This document shows, piece by piece, positions 16,249-23,750 of a stretch of 42,480 bases of DNA (position 1 is the stretch's first letter; every line of letters begins with the position of its first letter). The DNA is from an uncultured Collinsella sp. Lineage in GTDB: Bacteria > Actinomycetota > Coriobacteriia > Coriobacteriales > Coriobacteriaceae. The notes beneath the pieces were generated by a model. It did not search any database. It was not told the DNA's origin and saw only the letters and a program-made list of their open reading frames with translations. The position numbers and the translations under genes are program-made. The stretch lies in NCBI GenBank assembly GCA_947001705.1, contig CAMQHT010000016.1:1-42480 (forward strand), written 5' to 3'.

Positions 16249-16275
16249 AGTCATTGGGGACGTTCTTTAATGACT
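16249..16275. repeat. REP-like palindrome, AGTCATT...AATGACT copy 2
   Basis: AGTCATT and AATGACT enclose GGGGACGTTC exactly as at 8799-8825. It is followed by overlapping inverted repeats (ACTAGTCG at 16274-16281 against CGACTAGT near 16298-16305, and CGTTCTT against AAGAACG), so several hairpins compete here. It lies directly after the terminator, at the 3' end of the minus-strand gene. Confidence 0.65.
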
Positions 16276-16300
16276 AGTCGTTTAAGAACGTCGCATGCGA

Positions 16301-17284
16301 CTAGTTCACCTCGACAGGCTTAGCGCCGGGATAGCGCTCCTCAAAGTCTAGGCGGTACTTATTGTCATTGGTGCCCGCCACGTTGTCGCGCGACAGCGGC
16401 GCCACGATCTCATTCTTGTGGTCCGCAGGCTTGGCGTATTTCAGGCTGATCTCCCAGGCATCACAGATTGCGTCAATGCGGTGATCCAGGTCGTCGTACA
16501 GGGCGATGATATCCTTCCAGGAGCTGTAGTTCTTGGAGCTCGTCGGGACGTCCAGGTCCTCGACGATGTCGTAATACTGCTCGATGGTGTCCTCCGTGCG
16601 CTCGGCGACGTCGGCGAGATTTTGACGGGTGGTTCGATCCTCTTCCAGATAGTTGCCGTTGAAGTTCTGCGCGCAGCCACGGACCTGGCTGTCGAGATCT
16701 TCGAGCAGGTCGTAGTATTCGCTCAGGCGACGGTAGAGGTTCTGCTCGGAGAGCGTTGCTTCGCCGCCATCCTCGTCGTCATCGTCATCATCGTCGTACA
16801 GGCTGTTGGGATTGCCGAGAGGCTTTAGGTCATCGTCGTCGACGTCATGGTGCAGCTTAGCTACCTCGGCAGTCGTCTGCGTGGCGGCGTTGTCGAACGG
16901 TCTGATCGCAAAGAAGATGACCAGGGCGATGATGATCGCCACCAGCACAACGATAACGGCGATAAGCGGCCCGGTGCCGCTCTTTTTGGGAGCGGGGGTC
17001 TGTGGCGAAGCGGGCGCGTATGCGGGAGCCGGCTGCTGTTGGGGCGAGCCGCTCGCGACGGGTATGCGCTGCGTGGTCTCGACGGCCTCGGTCCTTGCGG
17101 CGGGGTCGGGGCTATAGGCGAGGGGGTCGTCCGCCTTGGCTTGCGGCGTATCAAGGGAGCCGGTCTGCTCAAAAGCGGGCTGGCTATCGCTCGCGGCTGT
17201 TTGCTCAACGGGTGCACCGCACGAGGTGCAGAACTTGGCATTATCTTCAAGAAGCTTGCCGCACGAGGCGCAATACCGAGACAT
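16301..17284 (-). CDS. Zinc-ribbon membrane protein of unknown function
   Basis: A 327-residue protein. Residues 1-26 form a zinc ribbon (CASCGKLL, then CTSCGAPV). A Pro/Ala/Gln-rich linker follows to about residue 100. One transmembrane helix (LIAVIVVLVAIIIALVIFF) covers about 108-127. After it come an acidic Asp/Glu run and a soluble C-terminal domain of about 170 residues, predicted helical (LYRRLSEYYDLLEDLDSQ, then TEDTIEQYYDIVEDLD). The ATG at 17284 has AAAGGAG upstream; an earlier in-frame start adds six residues without a ribosome site. The C-terminal domain should lie outside the cell. No enzyme motif is seen. Similar zinc-ribbon plus transmembrane architectures are common and uncharacterised. 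Confidence 0.85.
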   Translation of the reverse strand: MSRYCASCGKLLEDNAKFCTSCGAPVEQTAASDSQPAFEQTGSLDTPQAKADDPLAYSPDPAARTEAVETTQRIPVASGSPQQQPAPAYAPASPQTPAPKKSGTGPLIAVIVVLVAIIIALVIFFAIRPFDNAATQTTAEVAKLHHDVDDDDLKPLGNPNSLYDDDDDDDEDGGEATLSEQNLYRRLSEYYDLLEDLDSQVRGCAQNFNGNYLEEDRTTRQNLADVAERTEDTIEQYYDIVEDLDVPTSSKNYSSWKDIIALYDDLDHRIDAICDAWEISLKYAKPADHKNEIVAPLSRDNVAGTNDNKYRLDFEERYPGAKPVEVN

Positions 17285-17344
17285 TGCCACTCCTTTCGCC
17301 ACATTTCAATGCAATACGACGATTATACCCACTGCCCCAAGAAG

Positions 17345-17403
17345 CCGGCAGTTAGGGACGTTCCTTATCTGCCGGCAGTTTAGGAACGTCCCTAACTGTC
17401 GGC
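17345..17403. repeat. Large REP-like inverted repeat (BIME-like)
   Basis: The arm at 17345-17367 (GCCGGCAGTTAGGGACG, then TTCCTT) is matched by 17381-17403 on the other strand (GCCGACAGTTAGGGACG, then TTCCTA), with only two or three differences. The spacer holds another GCCGGCAGTT copy at 17371-17380. The GGGACGTTCC core links it to the copies at 8799 and 16249. It lies between the divergent zinc-ribbon and tmk genes. Confidence 0.75.
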
Positions 17404-17490
17404 TAATCGTTGGGGCGCGCCTGTCCCTGGGGTATCATGGCTTGGTTGATATATCCGCATTTACGCGCCTTGTAGGAAGGGGCTGCGTCC

Positions 17491-18174
17491 ATGGCTTTTG
17501 AGCCCGCTCAACATAGCTTTATCACGCTCGAGGGCGTCGACGGTGCCGGCAAGTCCACGCAGGCGCGCCTGCTTGCTCGCGCGCTCGAGCTCGCTGGCCA
17601 CCAGGTTGTGAGCCTGCGCGAACCGGGCGGCACCGCCATCAGCGAAAAGATCCGCGCCCTGCTGCTCGACCCCGCCAATATGGCGATGGGCGATACCTGC
17701 GAGCTGTTGCTCTACGAGGCCGCGCGTGCCCAGCTGGTGCACGAGGTCATAGCCCCCGCCCTCGCTGCCGGCAAGGTGGTCCTGTGCGATCGCTTCTACG
17801 ATTCCACGACCTGCTACCAGGCGTTTGCCGACGGCCTCGATCGCCAGATGGTGCGCGACGCCAACAACCTGGCCGTCGCGGGAACGCACCCGGCGCTCAC
17901 ACTCGTCTACCACATCACGCCCGAGCAGGCGGCGCTACGCATGGCAGCCCGTGGCGCGGCAGATCGCATGGAGGCTAAGGGCATGGCATTCCAGGAGCGT
18001 GTCTACGAGGGGTTTTGCGCCATTGCTGCCGAGGAGCCAAACCGCGTAAAGCTCATCGACGCCACTACGACCGTCGAGGTAGTTTTCGAGAAGACGGTCG
18101 AGCAGGTTCGCGCGTACGGTCTCGATATCCCCCAGGATGCTGTCGCCGCCGCGCTTGCCAAGGAGGCCGAGTAA
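17491..18174 (+). CDS. tmk: Thymidylate kinase
   Basis: A 227-residue dTMP kinase. The P-loop is EGVDGAGKST, the DR-Y motif is CDRFYDSTTCYQ and the LID region is ARGAADRMEAKG. It converts dTMP to dTDP with ATP in the cytosol. The N-terminus MAFEPAQHSFITLEGVDG is slightly longer than in E. coli. GTAGGAAGGGG precedes the ATG. The downstream holB starts one base after the stop, and its AGGAGG ribosome site lies within the end of tmk, so the two are coupled. The tmk-holB-ricT order is also seen, with extra genes, in Firmicutes. Confidence 0.96.
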   Translation: MAFEPAQHSFITLEGVDGAGKSTQARLLARALELAGHQVVSLREPGGTAISEKIRALLLDPANMAMGDTCELLLYEAARAQLVHEVIAPALAAGKVVLCDRFYDSTTCYQAFADGLDRQMVRDANNLAVAGTHPALTLVYHITPEQAALRMAARGAADRMEAKGMAFQERVYEGFCAIAAEEPNRVKLIDATTTVEVVFEKTVEQVRAYGLDIPQDAVAAALAKEAE

Positions 18175-18175
18175 C

Positions 18176-19303
18176 ATGGCCCCCGCTCAGGCAAGCCTGC
18201 TGGCCAAGCTCGACACCCAAGAGCGCGTGCGCGACTTTTTGACCAATGCCGTCGCCAGCGGCCGTGCATCGCACGCCTACCTGTTTTTGGGCGCGCCCGG
18301 CGCGGGCAAGCTCGATGCCGCGTGGGCGCTCGCCCAAGCCTTCCTGTGCGAGCAGGACGGCTGCGGCGCATGCGACAGTTGCGTGCGCGTCTCTCGGCAT
18401 ACGCATCCCGACGTGCACTATTACACGCCCGAGAGCGCCACGGGCTATCTTATTGCCCAGACCCGCGAGCTGCTCGATGACGTGCCGCTGGCACCCATTC
18501 GCGCCAAGGCCAAGGTCTACATCATCGACCGTGCCGAGCAACTGCGCGCCAACACCGCCAACGCACTGCTCAAGACACTCGAGGAGCCGCCCGAGGGCGT
18601 TATGTTCATCTTGCTGGGCACCTCGGCAGACGTGATGCTGCCCACCATCGTGAGCCGCTGCCAGTGCGTGCCGTTTCGGCTGGTGTCGCCCGCCGTCGCC
18701 GCGCAGGCCGTGAGCCGCGCCACCGGCCAGGACCCCGCGCGTTGCCGCATGGCGGTCGCCGTGGCGGGAAGCCCCACACGCGGCATCGAGTTTCTTAAGA
18801 GCGCCGAGCGCCAGGACGCCCGCCGTCAGATGGTCCGTGCCATCGACTCACTCATTGCCGCCGACGAGGCCGACGTGCTCAGTCGCGCCAAGTCGCTCAT
18901 CGTCGCCGTCAAGGCGCCGCTCGCCGAGGTCAAGTCCACGCAGGAAAAGGTACTCGAGCAAAATGCCGACTACCTGTCGCGTGGAGCATTGAAGCAGCTT
19001 GAGGACCGCAACAAGCGCGAACTCAACGCGCGCGAGCGTTCGGGTATCATGGAAGCGCTGGCGAGCGCGCGGACGCTCATGCGCGACGTGCTGCTGACAC
19101 TTCAGGACGAGGCGGCCGACGTGGTGAACGAAGACGTGCGTGACACGATCGGTCGGCTTGCCGCTGCGACGAATGTTGCGGGTGCCACCCAGGCGCTCGA
19201 GGCGGTCGCAACCGCCGAGCACAACATCGCCAGAAACGTTACTCCCCAGCTGGCCATCGAGGTCATGCTGTTCGATATCAGGAAGGCACTGAAATGCCGT
19301 TAG
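18176..19303 (+). CDS. holB: DNA polymerase III subunit delta'
   Basis: A 375-residue AAA+ clamp-loader subunit. The fold motifs are YLFLGAPGAGK, a zinc site in the CEQDGCGACDSC stretch, KVYIIDRAEQL, the NALLKTLEEPP sensor region and TIVSRCQ. The residue after the P-loop lysine is Leu instead of Thr/Ser, as expected for a delta' subunit that does not hydrolyse ATP. It helps load the beta clamp on DNA. ATG 18176 has AGGAGG ten bases upstream. The 3' end overlaps ricT by 10 bases. Confidence 0.93.
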   Translation: MAPAQASLLAKLDTQERVRDFLTNAVASGRASHAYLFLGAPGAGKLDAAWALAQAFLCEQDGCGACDSCVRVSRHTHPDVHYYTPESATGYLIAQTRELLDDVPLAPIRAKAKVYIIDRAEQLRANTANALLKTLEEPPEGVMFILLGTSADVMLPTIVSRCQCVPFRLVSPAVAAQAVSRATGQDPARCRMAVAVAGSPTRGIEFLKSAERQDARRQMVRAIDSLIAADEADVLSRAKSLIVAVKAPLAEVKSTQEKVLEQNADYLSRGALKQLEDRNKRELNARERSGIMEALASARTLMRDVLLTLQDEAADVVNEDVRDTIGRLAAATNVAGATQALEAVATAEHNIARNVTPQLAIEVMLFDIRKALKCR

Positions 19304-20994
19304 TCGTACCCGTTAAGTTTACCTACGCCTCGCGCGACCTGTGGTTTGACCCGCAGGACCTGGATATCCTCGAGGCCGATTATGCCATTTGCTCCACCGA
19401 GCGCGGAACCGAGATCGGCTTGGTTACGGCCGATCCCTTCGAGGTGCCGCAAGACGAGATCGGTCAGCCGCTCAAGCCCGTGCTGCGCGTGGCGAGCGAC
19501 ATCGACCTGCAGCTTGCCGACGATCTGGCCATCCAGGGCGACGAGGCCATGGTCGACTTCCGCCGTCTGGTCAAGGAGCTCGACCTCGAGATGAAACCGG
19601 TGGGCGTCGAGTACCTGTTTGGCGGCGAGAAGGCCGTGTTCTATTTTGCGGCCGAGGAGCGCGTCGATTTTCGTCAGCTCGTCAAGGATCTGTCCTCGAC
19701 GCTGCACATTCGCGTCGACATGCGCCAGATCGGCGTGCGCGACGAGACTCGCCTGGTGGGCGGCTATGCCCAGTGCGGCCAGGAGCTCTGTTGCACGCGC
19801 TTTGGCGGACAGTTTGAGCCCGTCTCGATCCGCATGGCAAAAGAGCAGGACCTGCCGCTCAATTCCTCCAAGATCAGCGGCGTTTGCGGCCGCCTGATGT
19901 GCTGCCTGCGCTATGAGTTCGAAGCGTACAAGGACTTTAAGAGCCGTGCGCCCAAAAAGAAGACGCTCATCGATACGCCGCTCGGCAAGGCGCGTATTCA
20001 GGAATATGACACGCCGCGTGAGCAGCTGGTGCTGCGCCTGGAGAACGGCAAGGTCTTTAAGGTCAACCTGGCCGATATGACCTGCTCGGAGGGCTGCAAA
20101 AAGAAGGCCGCCGAGCAGGGCTGCAACTGCCGCCCCGACTGCGTGACGCGCGACGTGCTCGAGCGCATCGAGTCGCCCGAGATGCGTCTGGCGCTTATGG
20201 AGCTCGACCGCGAGAACGGCGTCGACGTGGGCGATGGCCTGTCGAGCGCCGACCGTCTGGCCGGTACGTCGATGCCCAAGCGCCGTCGTCGCGATGCTGA
20301 ATCCGATGCTCGCGCCGGTCAGGGGCAGGGCGAGGGCCGTGGCCGCGGAAAGGGCCGCAGCAAGGCCGAGGCGCCTGAGGTCGAGGATACCGCCGGTGGC
20401 CGTCGCCGCCGCAAGCGTGCGGGCTCTGCCGATGCCGGCGAGGCCGCAGCCGCCGGCAAGAACGGAGCTCGCGAGCGCGAGGTTCAACAGCCCCAGCAGC
20501 AAAACCGCGGCGGTGGCATGAACCCCACGCGCCGTCGTCGCCGTCATCTGTCGAGCGAGGAGCGCGAGGACGCCTTCCGCGCCGCAGCTGCTCGCGAGGC
20601 TGGTGCCGCTTCCAAGGGCGCCTCGGCCTCCGACGCGCCTGCCGACAAGGGCGGCAAGTCACGTGGCGAGGAGGAGCGCGCGCCGCGTTCGCGCCGTCGC
20701 CATTCCTCGGGCGCGCAGCAGAAGCCCTCAGTGCCCTCCGTTGCCGATCAGGTCTCGGATGGCGAGGTCAAGGTCACGCGCCGTCGTCCCGGAGATGGCG
20801 GGGGAGCGGCTGCCAAGGCTTCGCGTGGCGCCGCTCGCGACGAGCGCGAGCCGCGCGAGGATCGCGGTGGCGAGGGCTCGGCCGACCAGGGTCAAAAGCG
20901 CCGTCGCCGTCGCCGTTCCCGCAAGCCGCGCCAGGATGGTGGCGAGGGCTCGGCCCCGTCTTCGTCTGCACCACAACCGCCTGCCGGCGAATAA
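19294..20994 (+). CDS. ricT: PSP1-domain protein, RicT/YaaT-like, with long Arg-rich tail
   Basis: A 566-residue protein. Residues 1 to about 300 match the PSP1/RicT (YaaT) family: EEDYAI-like strands near 30, a PSP1 core with FYFAAEERVDFRQLVKDL, then GQELCCTRFGG and GRLMCCLRYE, plus CNCRPDC. In Bacillus, RicT forms an Fe-S complex with RicA and RicF that supports RNase Y-dependent mRNA maturation; the partners are not in this window. Residues of about 310-566 are an unusual, probably disordered Arg/Ala/Gly/Glu tail with at least six Arg clusters (KRRRRD, RRRRKR, TRRRRRH, RSRRRH, KVTRRRPG, KRRRRRRSRKPR). Family members normally stop near residue 275-300. The start overlaps holB, showing coupling. 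Confidence 0.85.
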   Translation: MPLVVPVKFTYASRDLWFDPQDLDILEADYAICSTERGTEIGLVTADPFEVPQDEIGQPLKPVLRVASDIDLQLADDLAIQGDEAMVDFRRLVKELDLEMKPVGVEYLFGGEKAVFYFAAEERVDFRQLVKDLSSTLHIRVDMRQIGVRDETRLVGGYAQCGQELCCTRFGGQFEPVSIRMAKEQDLPLNSSKISGVCGRLMCCLRYEFEAYKDFKSRAPKKKTLIDTPLGKARIQEYDTPREQLVLRLENGKVFKVNLADMTCSEGCKKKAAEQGCNCRPDCVTRDVLERIESPEMRLALMELDRENGVDVGDGLSSADRLAGTSMPKRRRRDAESDARAGQGQGEGRGRGKGRSKAEAPEVEDTAGGRRRRKRAGSADAGEAAAAGKNGAREREVQQPQQQNRGGGMNPTRRRRRHLSSEEREDAFRAAAAREAGAASKGASASDAPADKGGKSRGEEERAPRSRRRHSSGAQQKPSVPSVADQVSDGEVKVTRRRPGDGGGAAAKASRGAARDEREPREDRGGEGSADQGQKRRRRRRSRKPRQDGGEGSAPSSSAPQPPAGE

Positions 20995-21059
20995 CGCCCG
21001 CGAGCGGATTTAACCAGCCTTGCCCCAATCGCGTCGGGGTACCATAGCGCTGAATCAAC

Positions 21060-21091
21060 AACCCTCCCTGCGATCGAACGTAGGGAGGGTT
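21060..21091 (+). promoter_or_regulatory. Perfect 10-bp hairpin holding the comF ribosome site
   Basis: AACCCTCCCT (21060-21069) pairs perfectly with AGGGAGGGTT (21082-21091) around a 12-nt loop. The right arm contains the AGGGAGGG Shine-Dalgarno of comF, seven bases before its GTG start. No long U-run follows. It may be a weak terminator of the ricT operon, a translational block on comF, or both. Confidence 0.6.
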
Positions 21092-21096
21092 GTGTC

Positions 21097-21903
21097 GTGA
21101 AGAGACATTTGAATGTGTTGGGATGCCTGCAAGGTGCCGGCGCCCTACCGTTTGCGGACGGATTGCTACCGTTTGCCGAGCGGGCGGCACGCGAGGCGCT
21201 CGAGGCATTGTCGCCAACACGATGTGCCGGCTGCGAGCGCGCCGGTGCGCTTATTTGCCAAGACTGCCTGGCTGCGCTCACGCTCATCGACCCACGGCAT
21301 AGCTGCACCCGATGTGGCGCCCCGTTTGGGGATTTGCTGTGCACTGAGTGTTCGGTCGAGGGCACGTCCTCGGCAATGGCGGAGGCACTCGACCGGTGCC
21401 TGGCGTGCTCCGTCTATGCGCATCCGCTGCCGCGCATCATTAAAGCGTACAAGGACGCGGGCGAGCGACGCCTGGCGCCGTATCTGGCGGAGCTGCTCTA
21501 CGACACCGCCCTGCATGCCCAGGTCGTAGCGCCCGAACGCTTGGGAGGTGTGCTGTCCGGTGCGGATGCGGTGGTGTTTGTGCCTGCGACGGCGGCAGCG
21601 TTTCGGCGGCGTGGCTTTGATCATATGGAGGCCATTGCGCGCCCATTTTGCGAGCTGTCGGGTGTTCCCCTGCTCGATGCCCTCGTCAAGTACGGGCATG
21701 GCGACCAGCGCGAACTCGGTCGTGAGGAGCGTCGCGAGCGTGCCCAAGGCATGTACGAGACGGTTGAGGACGTGCACGGCCGCCGCTTACTGCTTATCGA
21801 TGACGTTATCACCACGGGCGCGACCATGGCAGCAGCCTCGGCGGAGCTCAAGCGTGCCGGCGCTGCGGCAGTCGATGGCCTTGCTATCGCACGTGTTTGG
21901 TAG
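21097..21903 (+). CDS. comF: ComF-family phosphoribosyltransferase-like protein
   Basis: A 268-residue ComF/GntX-type protein. The N-terminal half has zinc-type Cys pairs (CAGCERAGALICQDC, then CTRCGAPFG and LLCTEC). The C-terminal half is a type I PRTase fold with the PRPP loop LLIDDVITTGATM. ComF acts in DNA uptake during competence in Bacillus and Haemophilus; members elsewhere are of uncertain role. The start is GTG 21097, the only one well placed for the AGGGAGGG ribosome site. That site lies in a stable hairpin. The next gene starts 10 bp after the stop. Confidence 0.9.
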   Translation: MKRHLNVLGCLQGAGALPFADGLLPFAERAAREALEALSPTRCAGCERAGALICQDCLAALTLIDPRHSCTRCGAPFGDLLCTECSVEGTSSAMAEALDRCLACSVYAHPLPRIIKAYKDAGERRLAPYLAELLYDTALHAQVVAPERLGGVLSGADAVVFVPATAAAFRRRGFDHMEAIARPFCELSGVPLLDALVKYGHGDQRELGREERRERAQGMYETVEDVHGRRLLLIDDVITTGATMAAASAELKRAGAAAVDGLAIARVW

Positions 21904-21913
21904 GGGTGGTTTT

Positions 21914-23023
21914 GTGGCAGTGAAGATTGAGCGGCGCAACGAGCCGACAGGCGAACAGCTAGCGGCTTCCGTAATCCTAACAGGCGCTTCAGCGCTGCGC
22001 ATGATGCGCGCCGAGCGCCGGCAGATGGGCTATATCAGCTGGAAGGACCTTAATCTCGATGAAGAGCGCCGTGTGCTGCGCACGTCGTCGCCCTCGACCG
22101 AGGATATCTATCTTCCTGACTTGGTGCGAATTGGAGCCAAAAGTGGCGAGGTGCAAGAAGATCTGTGCTTGCTGGTGGGATCTGCGGCGCAGCGCCGCCG
22201 CATGCCTGGCGTAGGCTGGTCCGTGTGTTCCAGGTTGCCCGCAGGCTCGATTCTAGAGGTGGAACCGGGGGTGTACAGCCTATCTCCCGAGGCCCTTTGT
22301 GTTGCCGTTGCGCGCGAGGTCGGCTGCATCCAGGCGTTTGCCCTGGCCCAGGAGCTGTGCTCCAAGATTTCACTGAGCGATCGCGGGAAGTATCTGCCTC
22401 CCTACACCTCGCCTGTTACGAATAAACTTGCAAAGGACAAGGACCAGCCAGCAGACGTGGGCTACTTTGAAGTCGAGCCGGTGCTGATGCCCGATCGTCT
22501 GGCAGATTATCTCGCGGTATACAAGGGGAACACGGCCAAACAACTGCAGCGTCTGTGTCCCTATCTTTCGGAAAACCTGCGCTCACCCATGGAGTGCATC
22601 ATGCTCGCTTTGTTTTCGCTTCCGTTTTCCTATGGCGGTTTTGCCTGCGGTCCCTTTAAGACCGACTACAAGATCGAGTTCGATGACCGCGCGCAGGCAA
22701 TCTCGGGGATGCCTCATGCAGTTTGCGATGCGTATCAAGAGGCAGCCCGGTTTGACCTGGAATACAACGGTGAGCTGGGCCATTCCTCCCGGGGCGGGCG
22801 TATCCACGACGAAAAGCGCAATACAGGCTTTATTGCCATGGGAATCGAGGTTGCGACAGTCAACAACGAGATGCTCTGCGACATGGAAGCGATGGAAGCC
22901 CTCGCATGGCGCATCTACCAGCGCATGCGAAAGCGGTATCGGAATCGTGTCGATGCCCGCAGGAAGAAGCAAGAGGCGTTGCTTAACACGCTGCGGGCGT
23001 GTTTTGGGCTTAAGCCGGTCTAA
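21914..23023 (+). CDS. Large protein with C-terminal Vsr/DUF559-like (AbiEi-type) domain
   Basis: A 369-residue soluble protein, not assigned to a characterised family. In the C-terminal part, RSPMECIMLALFSLP is followed by FDLEYNGELGH, HDEKRNTGFIAMGIEVATV and a basic helix. This order (SPxE helix, D-x-E-Y-x-G strand, H, D-x-x-R, G-x-x-V strand) matches the PD-(D/E)xK-like Vsr/DUF559 fold that ends many AbiEi-type antitoxin or regulator proteins. The N-terminal half (LTGASALRMMRAERR, and later PGVYSLSPE, FALAQELCS) is in the style of AbiEi proteins but lacks a clear winged helix. The start is GTG 21914, ten bases after comF. No AbiEii toxin gene lies nearby. The function is unknown. Confidence 0.75.
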   Translation: MAVKIERRNEPTGEQLAASVILTGASALRMMRAERRQMGYISWKDLNLDEERRVLRTSSPSTEDIYLPDLVRIGAKSGEVQEDLCLLVGSAAQRRRMPGVGWSVCSRLPAGSILEVEPGVYSLSPEALCVAVAREVGCIQAFALAQELCSKISLSDRGKYLPPYTSPVTNKLAKDKDQPADVGYFEVEPVLMPDRLADYLAVYKGNTAKQLQRLCPYLSENLRSPMECIMLALFSLPFSYGGFACGPFKTDYKIEFDDRAQAISGMPHAVCDAYQEAARFDLEYNGELGHSSRGGRIHDEKRNTGFIAMGIEVATVNNEMLCDMEAMEALAWRIYQRMRKRYRNRVDARRKKQEALLNTLRACFGLKPV

Positions 23024-23057
23024 TTCACGTCGAAATTAGGGGGTTAATCATATGCCC

Positions 23058-23274
23058 TGGCCAAAATATGGCAAATATGAGTACTGCCACTAAATCAGTA
23101 ACAGCAAAATCAAGGAATTTAGGACTCGGAGGCGGCATAAAGTAAGAAGATAATAAACAAATGTAGAATAACTAAGCATCAGGTTGGCGACACGGGGCGC
23201 AAAATCTGTCCGAGAGGCCAAAATTGCCTGTTGCTAAATTGGTGACAGTACTCATATTTGCCATTTTTTGGCCA
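23058..23274. repeat. 217-bp AT-rich element with 47-bp inverted arms
   Basis: The left arm (23058-23104) and the right arm (23228-23274, complementary strand) agree at 41 of 47 positions; both begin TGGCCAAAA and share ATGGCAAATATGAGTACTG. They enclose 123 bp of unique sequence. Read outside-in, both arms open a short frame: plus strand 23068-23145 (25 codons, starting MANMSTATKS) and minus strand 23264-23172 (30 codons, starting MANMSTVTNL). Neither frame has a Shine-Dalgarno. Base composition is clearly more AT-rich than the neighbouring genes. It has the form of a miniature mobile or invertible element, but no target duplication was identified. Confidence 0.75.
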
Positions 23275-23290
23275 CAGCACCCTAGGAAGG

Positions 23291-23338
23291 GTGCCCCGGA
23301 GCTCCCCATAGGGGGAGCTCCGGGCTTCACAGGGGCAC
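23291..23338. terminator. Strong hairpin, possible terminator of the comF unit
   Basis: CCCGGAGCTCCCC (23295-23307) pairs perfectly with GGGGAGCTCCGGG (23312-23324). An outer GTGCCCC (23291-23297) can alternatively pair with GGGGCAC (23332-23338). No U-run follows, so intrinsic termination is uncertain. Confidence 0.5.
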
Positions 23339-23396
23339 GAATAGCCCACTCCGACCTGCGAAATCTGTACTCGCGATGCGAATGACGCCCCTAACC

Positions 23397-23425
23397 TTAA
23401 ACTATAGCTTGAACTTAGCTATAAT
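23397..23425 (+). promoter_or_regulatory. Candidate promoter with palindrome over the -10 box
   Basis: A perfect TATAAT at 23420-23425 has a weak TTAAAC -35 at 23397-23402 with a 17-bp spacer. TATAGCT (23403-23409) and AGCTATA (23417-23423) form an inverted repeat overlapping the -10, a likely operator position. It would drive the solute-binding protein gene through a leader of about 320 nt. Confidence 0.55.
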
Positions 23426-23750
23426 GCGCTACGTTCCTACCAGGCTGTGGTTGCGGACGGACGAAATGCCCGTCCTAGTCCAAGACAGACGCGGTCAAAG
23501 GGATCCACGTAAGCGACCGCGTGCGCGCGGCGCGATCATGGCGCGTCCTAGATGTAAGCCGCACCGTCCGTTCTACTTTCTTTGGGGCAATACCGCCTCG
23601 CGGGCGAGCGGGCCAGTCGTGAAGGTGGCTGCGGCCTCCCGAGCAAACACCCCGGTGCGCAAGTGTGGGGTCAAATACCAGGTCAGCTGGTGGGAACAAT
23701 CTGATATTCCGCGCAACACACGGATCGTATACGACACAGAAGGCAGGGTA

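Larger units (their letters stand above)
23024..23750. other. 727-bp non-coding stretch with inverted element, hairpin, promoter and leader
   Basis: No convincing gene is seen. The stretch holds, in order, the AT-rich inverted-repeat element (23058-23274), a strong hairpin (23295-23324), a TATAAT promoter at 23420-23425 inside a small palindrome, and a GC-rich leader of about 320 nt before the solute-binding protein gene. Each is listed separately. A 13-codon frame at 23052 has a passable AGGGGG ribosome site but no other support. Confidence 0.6.

Noticed and set aside
23068..23264. Two small genes starting MANMST in the inverted arms
   Set aside because: Neither has a Shine-Dalgarno, and the shared start follows simply from the DNA repeat. 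They are described as part of the repeat and not called as genes.
23376..23750. N-terminal extension of the solute-binding protein in the open frame
   Set aside because: The extension is basic and Arg/Pro-rich and would place the signal peptide about 150 residues inside the protein, which cannot work for a lipoprotein.
23640..23750. Possible SRP RNA or RNase P RNA, because of ACCAGGTCAG and ACAGAAGGC-like stretches
   Set aside because: The other conserved cores (GGAAG loop of SRP RNA; GAGGAAAGTCC of RNase P) are missing nearby, so the similarity is short and probably chance.
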